Shown here: one piece after another, positions 1 to 5,152 of the stretch
How the letters are laid out: each line of letters opens with the position of its first letter
Numbering within the stretch: position 1 is the first letter of the stretch
From: Rubritepida sp.
GTDB lineage: Bacteria > Pseudomonadota > Alphaproteobacteria > Acetobacterales > Acetobacteraceae
Direction of reading: 5' to 3'
DNA: 5,152 nucleotides
NCBI GenBank assembly: GCA_028291485.1
Contig: JAQGHZ010000773.1
Location: forward strand, 1-5,152
Notes under the pieces: model-generated
Database searches by the model: none
What the model saw: only the letters and a program-made list of their open reading frames with translations
Told to the model about the DNA's origin: nothing
Program-made: the position numbers and the translations under genes

Positions 1-65
1 CGAGCACGACGGGACAGCGGGCGCGATAGGCCAGCTCCGATTGTGTTTCGCCGGCTGAGCGACTA

Positions 66-94
66 TTGACCGCTCCCAGGCCGCCGCCTACACA
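66..94 (+). promoter_or_regulatory. Predicted housekeeping promoter of the tRNA-Lys gene
   Basis: A -35 hexamer TTGACC (66-71) is separated by exactly 17 bases from a -10-like TACACA (89-94). The predicted transcription start falls near 101, a few bases before the first base of mature tRNA-Lys at 105, which is the layout expected for a stable-RNA promoter. The -10 is imperfect (4 of 6 to TATAAT), but its position and spacing make the call fairly good. The pairing is seen directly; its activity is inferred. Confidence 0.65.
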
Positions 95-104
95 GCGGCG
101 CATC

Positions 105-180
105 GAGCCCGTAGCTCAGCCGGTAGAGCACGTGACTTTTAATCATGGGGTCGTGGGTTCGAGTCCCACCGGGCTCACCA
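105..180 (+). tRNA. tRNA-Lys (anticodon UUU)
   Basis: A 76-base cloverleaf with every arm readable. The acceptor stem GAGCCCG (105-111) pairs perfectly with CGGGCTC (170-176). The D arm has GCTC/GAGC. The anticodon stem CGTGA/TCATG (one G-T pair) encloses the loop CTTTTAA, with anticodon TTT at 138-140. The T arm is GTGGG-TTCGAGT-CCCAC. The 3' CCA (178-180) is encoded in the DNA. It decodes AAA and, by wobble, AAG lysine codons. A promoter lies directly upstream. No clear Rho-independent terminator follows, and no duplicate of its 3' end, as an integrated element would leave, was seen elsewhere in the window. Confidence 0.97.
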
Positions 181-525
181 TGTATTGCCGGCACTCACCG
201 GAAATCCGAGCAAGCTCTACGATAACCCATTGAGCGCGTGCCTATGCGCGCGAGTTTTCCGGGCCGGGTCGGAACGGTCCTTTATCGACATCGCCCGTCA
301 AGCGCCAGCGCGCCCAAACGGAATCATGGGCGGCCAGGTACACCGTCCGCAGCCCTCGCCCTCCATCGTGCCTCGCCATTGCCGCCTTGGCAGCCGCCTC
401 GGGCAGCCGTTGAGCCTCGGCCAACTGCCCTTACTTAGCCGAGAAGGGGCCCGAGGTGCTGACCCTCCCCCTCCCCACTGCCACGTTCGCGGCGGTGGCA
501 AGGCCTCCGCGCCGTGCCGCAGGAT
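181..525. other. Gene-poor stretch downstream of tRNA-Lys
   Basis: About 345 bases in which no reading frame on either strand looks convincingly coding. The open frames here are Arg/Pro-rich translations typical of non-coding GC-rich DNA and lack a good ribosome binding site. A minus-strand frame at 242-424 (TTG start, or an internal ATG) is the least bad, but it has mixed third-position base use and no recognisable family. The stretch is somewhat less GC-extreme just after the tRNA (about 181-300) than the rest of the window. Apart from a hairpin at 479-500, nothing else is seen. Confidence 0.5.
479..500 (-). terminator. Terminator-like hairpin after the minus-strand cluster
   Basis: A perfect 6-bp inverted repeat, TGCCAC (479-484) and GTGGCA (495-500), encloses a 10-base loop. 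Read on the minus strand it begins 25 bases past the TAG at 526-528, where transcription of the minus-strand cluster should end. No T-run follows (the downstream sequence is G-rich), so it is not a classical intrinsic terminator. It may be an RNA 3'-end structure or chance in GC-rich DNA. Confidence 0.25.
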
Positions 526-771
526 CTAGCCGAGCGCGTCGCCCAGGGTGCGGGCGAGCGCCTTTGTGTCGACGACGGGTGCCCGGGATCCCTTCTTTCT
601 CCAGGGCAGCACCTCGATCTCGAATTGAGGCTCAGCGCCGGCGGACGTACCGTGTCTCGCCGCTCCGCGTGGTGTCGCAGCGCCGCGCGCGTCGATACGG
701 CGCAAAGCCGCGGCACAGCCCCGCGCGCCGCCCCGGCTGGCGCGAGCGACCCGCGACGCGGCAAGGCGGTG
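526..771 (-). pseudogene. Possible C-terminal remnant of an unidentified protein
   Basis: The frame runs open for 81 codons between an in-frame TGA (772-774, the stop of the upstream gene) and TAG (526-528). It contains no ATG; the only plausible alternative starts are TTG at 703-705 and GTG at 610-612, neither with a clear ribosome binding site. The first half is Arg/Ala/Gly-rich and unconvincing. The last ~36 codons look truly coding: EPQFEIEVLPW, then a basic RKKGSR stretch, then VVDTKALARTLGDALG, which suggests a beta strand followed by an amphipathic helix. I do not recognise the family. It could be the degraded end of a gene, a short gene with a non-ATG start, or a read-through extension of the upstream protein, since the frame is the same. 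Transcription with the two upstream minus-strand genes is likely if it is expressed. Confidence 0.35.
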
Positions 772-1146
772 TCAGCGGATCGTGGCGCCGCCAGGCCTCG
801 GCACAGGCTCGTCGACAGGCGCCAACGGGCGGGACGAGGGCGTGGGCGCAAGCGACGCCGACGAGCCCGGGGATTCCGTCGCGGTGCCAGGCGGCAGGCC
901 CGGCCGGGTCGCCCCGGTGCCGGTGGGAATGCCGGTCGGGTCGGGCGCCGGCTCCCCCTCGGTCCGAGGCATGGGCGGCAAGGCGGGGTTGGTCCCGCCC
1001 GCCGAGGCGCCCGGTGGATCGGGGGGCAGCGTCGCGCCGCCCTGCGCCCAGCCGGCCATGGGGGCGAGGAGCACCGCCGCGGCAAGAACGCAACGCGCCG
1101 GCAGGCCGCCTCGCGACGAGGGCCGCGACCTACCGGCCCCCACCAC
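772..1146 (-). CDS. Short Pro-rich exported protein, hypothetical
   Basis: A predicted 124-residue secreted protein of unknown function. A GTG start at 1144-1146 (or the adjacent GTG at 1141-1143) is preceded by a perfect GGAGGT at 1151-1156. No ATG precedes the signal peptide. The N-terminus has four arginines in its first 17 residues, a hydrophobic core at about residues 19-32 (VLAAAVLLAPMAG) and a likely signal peptidase I site in GWA|QGG near residue 34. The mature ~90 residues are rich in Pro, Gly, Thr, Ser and Ala with no catalytic motif, so probably disordered, periplasmic or extracellular. Its start lies inside the end of the upstream gene (17-base overlap), implying translational coupling. 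The mature N-terminus 'AQG' and the composition resemble the upstream protein, so the two may be related. The choice of start and whether the gene is functional are uncertain. Confidence 0.55.
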   Translation of the reverse strand: MVGAGRSRPSSRGGLPARCVLAAAVLLAPMAGWAQGGATLPPDPPGASAGGTNPALPPMPRTEGEPAPDPTGIPTGTGATRPGLPPGTATESPGSSASLAPTPSSRPLAPVDEPVPRPGGATIR

Positions 1147-1639
1147 CCGAACCTCCAGCCGCACCGCCGCCGCCGGAGCCGGAGGCCGATCCCCCCGTCC
1201 CGCCGCTGGCGCCGCCGCCTCCCGATCCGGCCGAGCCTGGACCCATCGAGCCTGGACCCACCGAACCTGCACCGGTCGAGCCGCCGGCCCCCGCGGAGCC
1301 CGGCGCCCCGAAATTGCTCGAACCGAGCGCGCCGCCCGGGCTCGAACCCAGCGTTCCCGTGCTGGTCGAACCGGGCGAGCCCGGAATGCCCGGTGTGGAG
1401 CCGGGCGATCCGGCCGGCGGGACGTTCGGCGTCGCGAAACCGGTGCTGGAGCGTCCGCCGGGATCGGTCGAAGCCGCCCCCGGCACCGTGGGAGCGGGAG
1501 AGGGGGCCGCGGTCTGCCCGCCGGGCGTCCCGGGCGAGGCGCCGAGGCCCTGCGCCCGCCCGGTATCGGGCGTGAGAAGCAGCGCGGCACCGAGACCGGC
1601 GCCGAAGAGAGTCATGCGGGTTGCGAGACGTGCGGCCAT
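1130..1639 (-). CDS. Gly/Ser/Pro-rich exported protein, hypothetical
   Basis: A predicted 169-residue exported low-complexity protein of unknown function. The ATG at 1637-1639 was chosen because GAAGGA lies 9 bases upstream and because it gives a clean Sec signal: basic n-region MAARLATR, hydrophobic core around residues 9-23, and cleavage at GRA|QG near residue 29. Longer upstream starts would bury this signal. The mature part moves from Pro/Thr/Ser-rich (about 30-100), with PGSPGS- and PGIPGS-type steps, to Gly/Ser-rich (about 100-169), including GSVGPGSMGPGSAGSG, and ends in an almost pure Gly/Ser tail. No cysteine, enzyme motif or known domain is visible; a disordered wall, matrix or surface role is possible but unproven. 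The opposite strand has an open Pro/Glu-rich frame across the same DNA, but it lacks a start context and an export signal. A possible EcfG-type promoter lies about 120 bases upstream. Confidence 0.65.
   Translation of the reverse strand: MAARLATRMTLFGAGLGAALLLTPDTGRAQGLGASPGTPGGQTAAPSPAPTVPGAASTDPGGRSSTGFATPNVPPAGSPGSTPGIPGSPGSTSTGTLGSSPGGALGSSNFGAPGSAGAGGSTGAGSVGPGSMGPGSAGSGGGGASGGTGGSASGSGGGGAAGGSGGGGR
1151..1156 (-). promoter_or_regulatory. Shine-Dalgarno inside the upstream gene, sets the GTG start at 1146/1143
   Basis: On the minus strand GGAGGT stands 4 bases before one GTG and 7 before a second, adjacent GTG. It lies in the Gly-rich 3' coding end of the upstream gene, where glycine codons GGN could create it by chance. 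This is the main reason for choosing a GTG start for the second exported protein rather than the ATG inside its signal peptide (1055-1057), which would remove most of the signal. Confidence 0.45.
1232..1276 (-). repeat. 15-bp tandem repeat inside the Gly-rich gene
   Basis: Two exact 14-base copies (+ strand CGAGCCTGGACCCA at 1232-1245 and 1247-1260) occur with a 15-base period, followed by a degenerate third copy at 1262-1275. On the coding strand each unit encodes a pentapeptide of the type G-S-(M/V)-G-P. It is a simple in-frame coding repeat that could change copy number without shifting the frame. Confidence 0.8.
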
Positions 1640-1757
1640 GTGGATGTTTCCTTCGCCGTGTTCCCCGGACGGGTCGCCGGCCGGGCCTGTCGGGAAAACA
1701 TCCCGGCGGCGAACGGGTTGCGGCGCGCCGCCGCCTGATGCATCGCAACATCGCCGC

Positions 1758-1782
1758 AACTCGGACATCTTTCCCCCGTTCC
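1758..1782 (-). promoter_or_regulatory. Possible EcfG (general stress response) promoter
   Basis: On the minus strand GGAAC (1778-1782) is followed after 17 bases by GTT (1758-1760). The known consensus of EcfG-type sigma factors of Alphaproteobacteria (the PhyR-NepR-EcfG stress pathway) is GGAAC-N16/17-CGTT; here the base before GTT is A rather than C. Transcription would start near 1750 and give a leader of about 110 bases before the Gly-rich exported protein at 1639. The leader would include a 5-bp hairpin, CGGGA (1691-1695) with TCCCG (1701-1705). The site lies in the divergent gap, 26 bases before the DUF6311 start on the other strand. The match is seen; the regulation is inferred. Confidence 0.45.
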
Positions 1783-1807
1783 ATGCAGGCCATCCGGATT
1801 CCCCTGC

Positions 1808-3520
1808 ATGAGTCGGCTGCCCACCTCATCGACGATCCTCGGCGCGGCCTGCGCGGCCCTCCTGGGCGGAGCCATCATCCTCGCCATCTTCGGCACGCAG
1901 ATCGTGCCGCCCTCCCATACGGGCTGGATGCTGTCCGGCCAGATCGGCCCCGACCCGGTGCAGTACTGGCTGGGCTGGACCTACTTTCGCCTGTCGCCCT
2001 GGACGGTGCCGCCCGGCCTCAACCCACTGTTCGGGATGGAGATCTCCTCCTCCGTCTTCTACGCGGATTCCATCCCGCTCCTGGCCTTCGCCTTCAAGGC
2101 GCTGCGCGGCGTGGTGGAGGTGGACCAGTACTGGGGGATGTGGATCGTCGCCTGCGGCGCGCTGCAGGGCATGCTGGCCTGGCTGCTGATCGGGCGGATC
2201 ACCGATTCCCCCCTCGCCCGGCTCGCCGGGGCGATGCTCTTCGTGCTGCAGCCCATGCTGCTGAACCGGATGGGCGGCCATTTCGCGCTGTCCGCGCAAT
2301 GGCTGGTGCTGTGGGGGCTGCTGCTGGCGCTGAGCCCGGCCGGGCGGTTGCGCGGGCTGGCCTGGGCCGCGCTGGTACTGGCCGCCTCGCTGATCCATTC
2401 CTACATCCTGCCCATGGTGCTGGCGCTCTGGGCCGCCGACTGGTGGTCGCGGCGGAGCATCGCCGAGCTGGCGGCGATCCCCGCCGTGGGCCTCGCGGGG
2501 CTGTGGGCGGCCGGCTTCCTCGTGCTCGGCGCGGGCCACGGCAACGAGCAGTACGGCACCATGCAGCTCGACCTGCTGGCGCCCTTCGACCCCGCCTTCT
2601 GGGGCAGCCTCCTGCCCGACCTGCCCGATCCCGACCATCCGGAATCCGGCAGCTCCTATCTCGGCCTCGGCGCGATCCTGCTGCTGCCCTTCCTGCTCTT
2701 CGTGCCGCCGCGGCGTCGGCTAATCCCGCTAATGGCCGTGCTGGGCGCCATGCTGCTCTTCGCGATCACCCACCACGTCACGATCGGCGGCGCCGAGGTG
2801 GCGACCCTCCCCCTGCCTCAACGGCTGGTCACGCTGCTGGGGATGTTGCGCTGCTCGGAGCGCTACTTCTGGCCGCTGGCCTATGCGCTGATCCTGGCCG
2901 GCATGGCCGGCCTGCTGCGCGTCGCCGGGCCGCGCTGGGGCGGGGTCGCGCTGCTGGCGCTGCTGCTGGTCCAGGCGGCCGACCTGCGGCCGGGCTATGC
3001 CCGCATCGCCCACTACTTCCCGCCGACGGCCGACCAGGTGCCGCTGCGCCTCGCCGATCCCTTCTGGGGCGAGGCGGCGACGCGCTACCGTGCCATCCGC
3101 GTGGCGCCCGCCGCCAACCAGGGGCGCGCCTGGGAGGAGGTCGCCGTCTTCGCCGCGCGGCACGGCATGGCGACCGATGCGATCTACCTCGCCCGCGCCG
3201 ATGCCGGCGCCATCGAGCGGCTGCGCGCCGACGTCGCCGCCCGCCTCGCGCGGGGCGACTACGAGCCAGGCGTGATCTACGTGCTGCGCGACGCCGCGAT
3301 GCTGGAGCTGGCCCGCGCCGGGATGCAGGACGGGCGCGACCTGCTGATCCGGGCCGACGGGCTCGACGTGCTGGCGCCGGCCTGGGTCGTTACCTCCGCG
3401 GTCGCCTTGACGAAATGGACTCCGATCGCCTCAGGTGAGGATCCGCGGCCGGACGTTCCGGCCGGGCTGCCTCCCGATCCGGAGAATCCCGATGCTCATC
3501 CGCAGCCGCCGCGGCTTTGA
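1808..3520 (+). CDS. DUF6311-type multi-pass membrane protein, glycosyltransferase-like
   Basis: A 570-residue inner-membrane protein. About ten hydrophobic segments are visible (around residues 9-29, 107-129, 136-151, 163-177, 184-210, 221-241, 287-301, 305-321, 354-372, 377-391), followed by a soluble, probably periplasmic C-terminal domain (about 392-535). The N-terminal loop carries the pattern I recognise for DUF6311: GPDPVQYWLGWTYFR (47-61), NPLFGMEISSSVFYADSIPLL (72-92), then LQGMLAWLL (119-127) and GGHFALSAQWLVL (156-168). This architecture, with a conserved Asp in the first long loop, resembles GT-C glycosyltransferases that use lipid-linked sugars. A role in exporting or modifying a surface glycan is an inference; the substrate is unknown. 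The start at 1808 has no good Shine-Dalgarno, but it places the first membrane segment correctly. Residues ~543-570 (Pro/Asp/Glu-rich) are unlike the rest and overlap the next gene by 29 bases. Confidence 0.85.
   Translation: MSRLPTSSTILGAACAALLGGAIILAIFGTQIVPPSHTGWMLSGQIGPDPVQYWLGWTYFRLSPWTVPPGLNPLFGMEISSSVFYADSIPLLAFAFKALRGVVEVDQYWGMWIVACGALQGMLAWLLIGRITDSPLARLAGAMLFVLQPMLLNRMGGHFALSAQWLVLWGLLLALSPAGRLRGLAWAALVLAASLIHSYILPMVLALWAADWWSRRSIAELAAIPAVGLAGLWAAGFLVLGAGHGNEQYGTMQLDLLAPFDPAFWGSLLPDLPDPDHPESGSSYLGLGAILLLPFLLFVPPRRRLIPLMAVLGAMLLFAITHHVTIGGAEVATLPLPQRLVTLLGMLRCSERYFWPLAYALILAGMAGLLRVAGPRWGGVALLALLLVQAADLRPGYARIAHYFPPTADQVPLRLADPFWGEAATRYRAIRVAPAANQGRAWEEVAVFAARHGMATDAIYLARADAGAIERLRADVAARLARGDYEPGVIYVLRDAAMLELARAGMQDGRDLLIRADGLDVLAPAWVVTSAVALTKWTPIASGEDPRPDVPAGLPPDPENPDAHPQPPRL
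3446..3464 (+). other. Strong hairpin in the DUF6311 tail just before msrP
   Basis: A perfect 8-bp inverted repeat, CGGCCGGA (3446-3453) and TCCGGCCG (3457-3464), with a 3-base loop CGT. It lies in the last codons of the DUF6311 frame, 16 bases upstream of the msrP ribosome binding site. There is no T-run, so it is not a typical intrinsic terminator. It could slow transcription, stabilise one end of a processed mRNA or modulate msrP translation. It may also mark sequence that was intergenic before the DUF6311 frame extended into it. Confidence 0.5.
3481..3485 (+). promoter_or_regulatory. Ribosome binding site of msrP
   Basis: GGAGA at 3481-3485 is followed after 6 bases by ATG at 3492. It decides the start: the same frame is open from a GTG at 3435, but that longer form would add 19 basic, Pro-rich residues not expected in MsrP, whose N-terminus typically begins MLI-R and is followed by the twin-arginine signal. 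Confidence 0.7.
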
Positions 3521-4448
3521 AATTCCCGAACACCAGGTGACGCCCGAGGCACTGGTGCTGAACCGGCGCGTCCTGCTCGGCGCGGGTGCCGCCTTGCTGC
3601 CCTCCGCGGCCTTCGCGCCCCAGGCCCTCGCACAGGGTGCCGCGGCCTCCCCGCCCCTGCCTGCGGCCCAGCGCAACCCGCGCTATGTCCCCGGGCGCGA
3701 CATCACGCCCGAGCGCGAGGCCACGACCTACAACAACTTCTACGAGTTCGGCTCGACCAAGAGCATCTCGCGCGACGCCGCGCGCATGCCGCTGCGGCCC
3801 TGGATCATCAAGGTCGAGGGCATGGTCGGCAAGCCGCGCGAATTCGCCATCGACGAGCTGATCGGGCTGATGCCGATCGAGGAGCGCGTGCTGCGACTGC
3901 GCTGCGTCGAGGGCTGGTCGATGGTCGTGCCCTGGACCGGCTTCCCGCTCGCCGAGCTGGTGAAGCTGGTCGAGCCGACCTCGAGCGCGCGCTTCCTCGC
4001 CTTCCAGACCGCGGCGATCCCTGCGGTCATGCCCGGCCTGCGCCAGAGCTGGTACCCCTGGCCGCACACCGAGGGCTGCACCGTCGCCGAGGCGATGAAC
4101 GAGATGTCCTTCATGGCGGTCGGCAATTACGGCAAGCCGCTGCAGGGCGCGAACGGCGCGCCGATCCGCGTGCTCTTCCCGTGGAAGTACGGGTTCAAGT
4201 CAGGCAAGTCGATCGTGCGGATGACCTTCACGGACCGCCAGCCGGCGACCTACTGGAACACCATCCAGCCCTCGGAATACGGCTTCTGGGCCAATGTGAA
4301 CCCCCAGGTGGCGCATCCGCGCTGGAGCCAGGCGAGCGAGCGCGTGCTGGGCACGGGCGAGCGCGTGCCGACGCAGCTCTTCAACGGCTATGGCGAGTTC
4401 GTGTCCGACCTCTACACGAACCTGCAGCGTGAGCGGCTTTGGACTTGA
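3492..4448 (+). CDS. msrP: MsrP, periplasmic methionine sulfoxide reductase, molybdopterin catalytic subunit
   Basis: A 318-residue, full-length member of the MsrP (formerly YedY) family. MsrP reduces methionine sulfoxide (both isomers) in oxidised periplasmic proteins, using a mononuclear Mo-molybdopterin cofactor and electrons delivered from quinol by the haem membrane protein MsrQ. Visible evidence: an N-terminal MLIRSRRG segment; a Tat signal with twin arginine in LNRRVLLG (residues 23-30), a hydrophobic stretch and likely cleavage after QALA (47); the family signature YNNFYEFGSTK (80-90); the Mo-ligand cysteine in LRCVEGWSMVVPW (Cys138, with Glu140 two residues on); FPWKYGFKSGKSIV (229-242), typical of the fold; and a C-terminal NGYGEFVSDLYTNLQ. 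No key residue is missing. It overlaps the DUF6311 gene by 29 bases and is followed after 10 bases by the DUF302 gene, so it is probably co-transcribed with both. No msrQ lies beside it in this window. Confidence 0.96.
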   Translation: MLIRSRRGFEIPEHQVTPEALVLNRRVLLGAGAALLPSAAFAPQALAQGAAASPPLPAAQRNPRYVPGRDITPEREATTYNNFYEFGSTKSISRDAARMPLRPWIIKVEGMVGKPREFAIDELIGLMPIEERVLRLRCVEGWSMVVPWTGFPLAELVKLVEPTSSARFLAFQTAAIPAVMPGLRQSWYPWPHTEGCTVAEAMNEMSFMAVGNYGKPLQGANGAPIRVLFPWKYGFKSGKSIVRMTFTDRQPATYWNTIQPSEYGFWANVNPQVAHPRWSQASERVLGTGERVPTQLFNGYGEFVSDLYTNLQRERLWT

Positions 4449-4458
4449 GGATCCGGCC

Positions 4459-4935
4459 GTGGGGCCTTTGCGCCGTTCGCTTGCGGTGCTGCTCGCGATG
4501 ATCCCCGCGCTTGCTTCCGCCACGCCTGCTTCCGCCCAGGGTCTCGTCACCGAGCCCAGCGCGCATTCCGTCCGCGGGACGCTGGACCGATTCGAGGCGG
4601 CCGTCCGGGCGGAGGGCTGGGTCGTCTTCACCGAGATCGACCACGCGGCCGCCGCGCGGGAGGCCGGGCTGCCGCTGCACGCGCGGACCGTGGTGATCTT
4701 CGGCAATCCGCGCTCGGGCACGGGCGCGATGGCGGAGCATCCGACGCTGGCCCTCGACCTGCCGATGCGCGCCCTGGTCTGGGAGGATGCGGAGGGCCGC
4801 GTCTTCGTGACGCGCAGCACGGGCGCCGACATCGCCGAGCGCGTCTTCGCCCGCCACGGGATGGCGATGCCCGAGGCCGGACGGCAGGCGACCGAGGCGC
4901 TTCTCGCGGGGCTCGTGCGCCAGGCGACCCGCTGA
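4459..4935 (+). CDS. Exported DUF302 family protein
   Basis: A 158-residue protein with one DUF302 domain and a Sec signal peptide. The GTG start at 4459 was chosen because GAGG (4447-4450, overlapping the msrP stop) lies 8 bases upstream and because the protein then begins with a standard signal: PLRRS, a hydrophobic core to about residue 20, and cleavage at ASA|QG (26/27). The same frame is open from an ATG at 4390 inside msrP, but that form would put 23 unlikely residues before the signal. The domain runs from about 38 to 135, with the characteristic TVVIFGNPRSGTGAM (77-91) followed by PTLALDLPMRALVWED (95-110) and GRVFVT (113-118). DUF302 proteins are small alpha/beta proteins of unclear biochemical function, often exported. 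Being directly after msrP suggests a periplasmic partner or shared regulation, but this is inference. It sits where msrQ is often found. Confidence 0.9.
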   Translation: MGPLRRSLAVLLAMIPALASATPASAQGLVTEPSAHSVRGTLDRFEAAVRAEGWVVFTEIDHAAAAREAGLPLHARTVVIFGNPRSGTGAMAEHPTLALDLPMRALVWEDAEGRVFVTRSTGADIAERVFARHGMAMPEAGRQATEALLAGLVRQATR

Positions 4936-4985
4936 GGCGTCTTCGGCGGCAAAATCCCTTATCGCGATGCTTCCTCCGGAGAGCC

Positions 4986-5007
4986 GGCGCGCAACCGCCG
5001 TCGCGCC
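4986..5007. terminator. Possible hairpin between convergent genes
   Basis: GGCGCG (4986-4991) and CGCGCC (5002-5007) form a perfect 6-bp stem with a 10-base loop; an alternative 5-bp stem (4985-4989 with 4996-5000) competes with it. It lies in the 114-base gap between the DUF302 stop and the stop of the convergent gene at the right edge, where a bidirectional terminator would be expected. There is no T-run on either side, so the call is weak. The rest of the gap shows nothing distinctive. Confidence 0.25.
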
Positions 5008-5049
5008 CTTACCGTCGAAGGGGCCCACCCCAGCCTAACCCGCCGAACC

Positions 5050-5152
5050 CTAGGCCGACCGCTGAATCTCCGCCCGCGCCGCCCAGACCGCCGCCCGCTC
5101 CTGGTCCGTGAGGTCGAGCCAGGTCAGCTTCTCGTCCAGTGGAAAGGGCGGC
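5050..5152 (-). CDS. C-terminal end of an unidentified protein (partial)
   Basis: The minus strand reads 33 in-frame codons from the window edge to TAG at 5050-5052. They encode PPFPLDEKLTWLDL, then a likely helix TDQERAAVWAARAEIQRSA. Composition, GC-rich third positions and a helical acidic/basic C-terminus all look like a genuine protein end. The fragment is too short to assign a family. The gene is convergent with the DUF6311-msrP-DUF302 operon and continues beyond the window. Confidence 0.6.
   Translation of the reverse strand, partial: PPFPLDEKLTWLDLTDQERAAVWAARAEIQRSA

Noticed and set aside
1..69. Possible gene ends left of the tRNA: + strand frames stopping at 56-58 and 67-69, and a minus-strand stretch reading SAGETQSELAYRARCPVVL
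   Set aside because: Too short to tell a coding end from chance. The minus-strand reading has no start and would overlap the tRNA promoter.
271..290. GGAAC at 271-275 as a second EcfG-type site
   Set aside because: The sequence 16-17 bases downstream is GCC/CGCC rather than GTT/CGTT, so the second box is missing.
242..424. Small minus-strand frame of 60 codons (TTG start, or ATG after 15 codons)
   Set aside because: Partly protein-like, but third-position base use is mixed, the ribosome binding site is weak and no family is recognisable. Conservation data would be needed to accept it.
456..1811. Long + strand frame rich in Pro, Glu and Arg across the minus-strand cluster
   Set aside because: It lacks a ribosome binding site, export signal and recognisable domain. 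Its Pro-rich part is the mirror of Gly codons on the minus strand, where signal peptides and Shine-Dalgarno sites support the coding sense.
435..1829. Minus-strand frame of 464 codons spanning the same region
   Set aside because: Its translation is dominated by Arg, Pro and Cys as expected for a wrong frame in very GC-rich DNA, and it conflicts with two signal-peptide-bearing frames on the same strand.
1621..3438. Long + strand frame in parallel with the DUF6311 gene
   Set aside because: It is an Arg/Ala/Gly-rich shadow of the DUF6311 coding sequence in another frame, with no family match or membrane segments.
1..5152. CRISPR array, insertion sequence or transposase, toxin-antitoxin or phage gene
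   Set aside because: No regularly spaced repeats, terminal inverted repeats or proteins of these families were seen on either strand.

Overview
The window is very GC-rich, with GC-biased third codon positions, Tat and Sec export signals ending in 'AQG', and protein families (MsrP, DUF302, DUF6311) that fit an alphaproteobacterium. A Roseomonas-like member of the Acetobacteraceae is a reasonable guess from style, but nothing here proves the genus.

Left part: a complete tRNA-Lys(UUU) gene (105-180, + strand) sits behind a good housekeeping-type promoter (66-94). After it comes about 350 bases (181-525) with no convincing gene. From 526 to 1639 the minus strand carries a small cluster. It holds a Gly/Ser/Pro-rich exported protein (1130-1639) and, overlapping its end, a second short Pro-rich exported protein (772-1146). 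Beyond that is an open but start-less stretch (526-771) whose last ~35 codons look like the C-terminus of a real protein. A sequence resembling the alphaproteobacterial EcfG general-stress promoter (GGAAC-N17-GTT) lies at 1758-1782, pointing into this cluster. The cluster could therefore be a stress-induced envelope or extracellular gene set.

Right part: divergently transcribed on the + strand are three tightly packed genes. These are a large multi-pass membrane protein of the DUF6311 type (1808-3520), the periplasmic molybdopterin methionine sulfoxide reductase catalytic subunit msrP (3492-4448, Tat signal, Mo-ligand Cys present), and a small exported DUF302 protein (4459-4935). The first two overlap by 29 bases and the third starts 10 bases after the msrP stop, so they probably form one operon. 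The usual MsrP partner, the haem membrane protein MsrQ, is not next to msrP; the DUF302 gene occupies that place. At the right edge is the C-terminal end of an unidentified minus-strand gene (5050-5152), convergent with the operon.

Taken together, the divergent region has exported low-complexity proteins under a possible stress promoter on one side and envelope protein repair plus a possible glycosyltransferase-like membrane protein on the other. A shared role in envelope stress is an inference from layout only.
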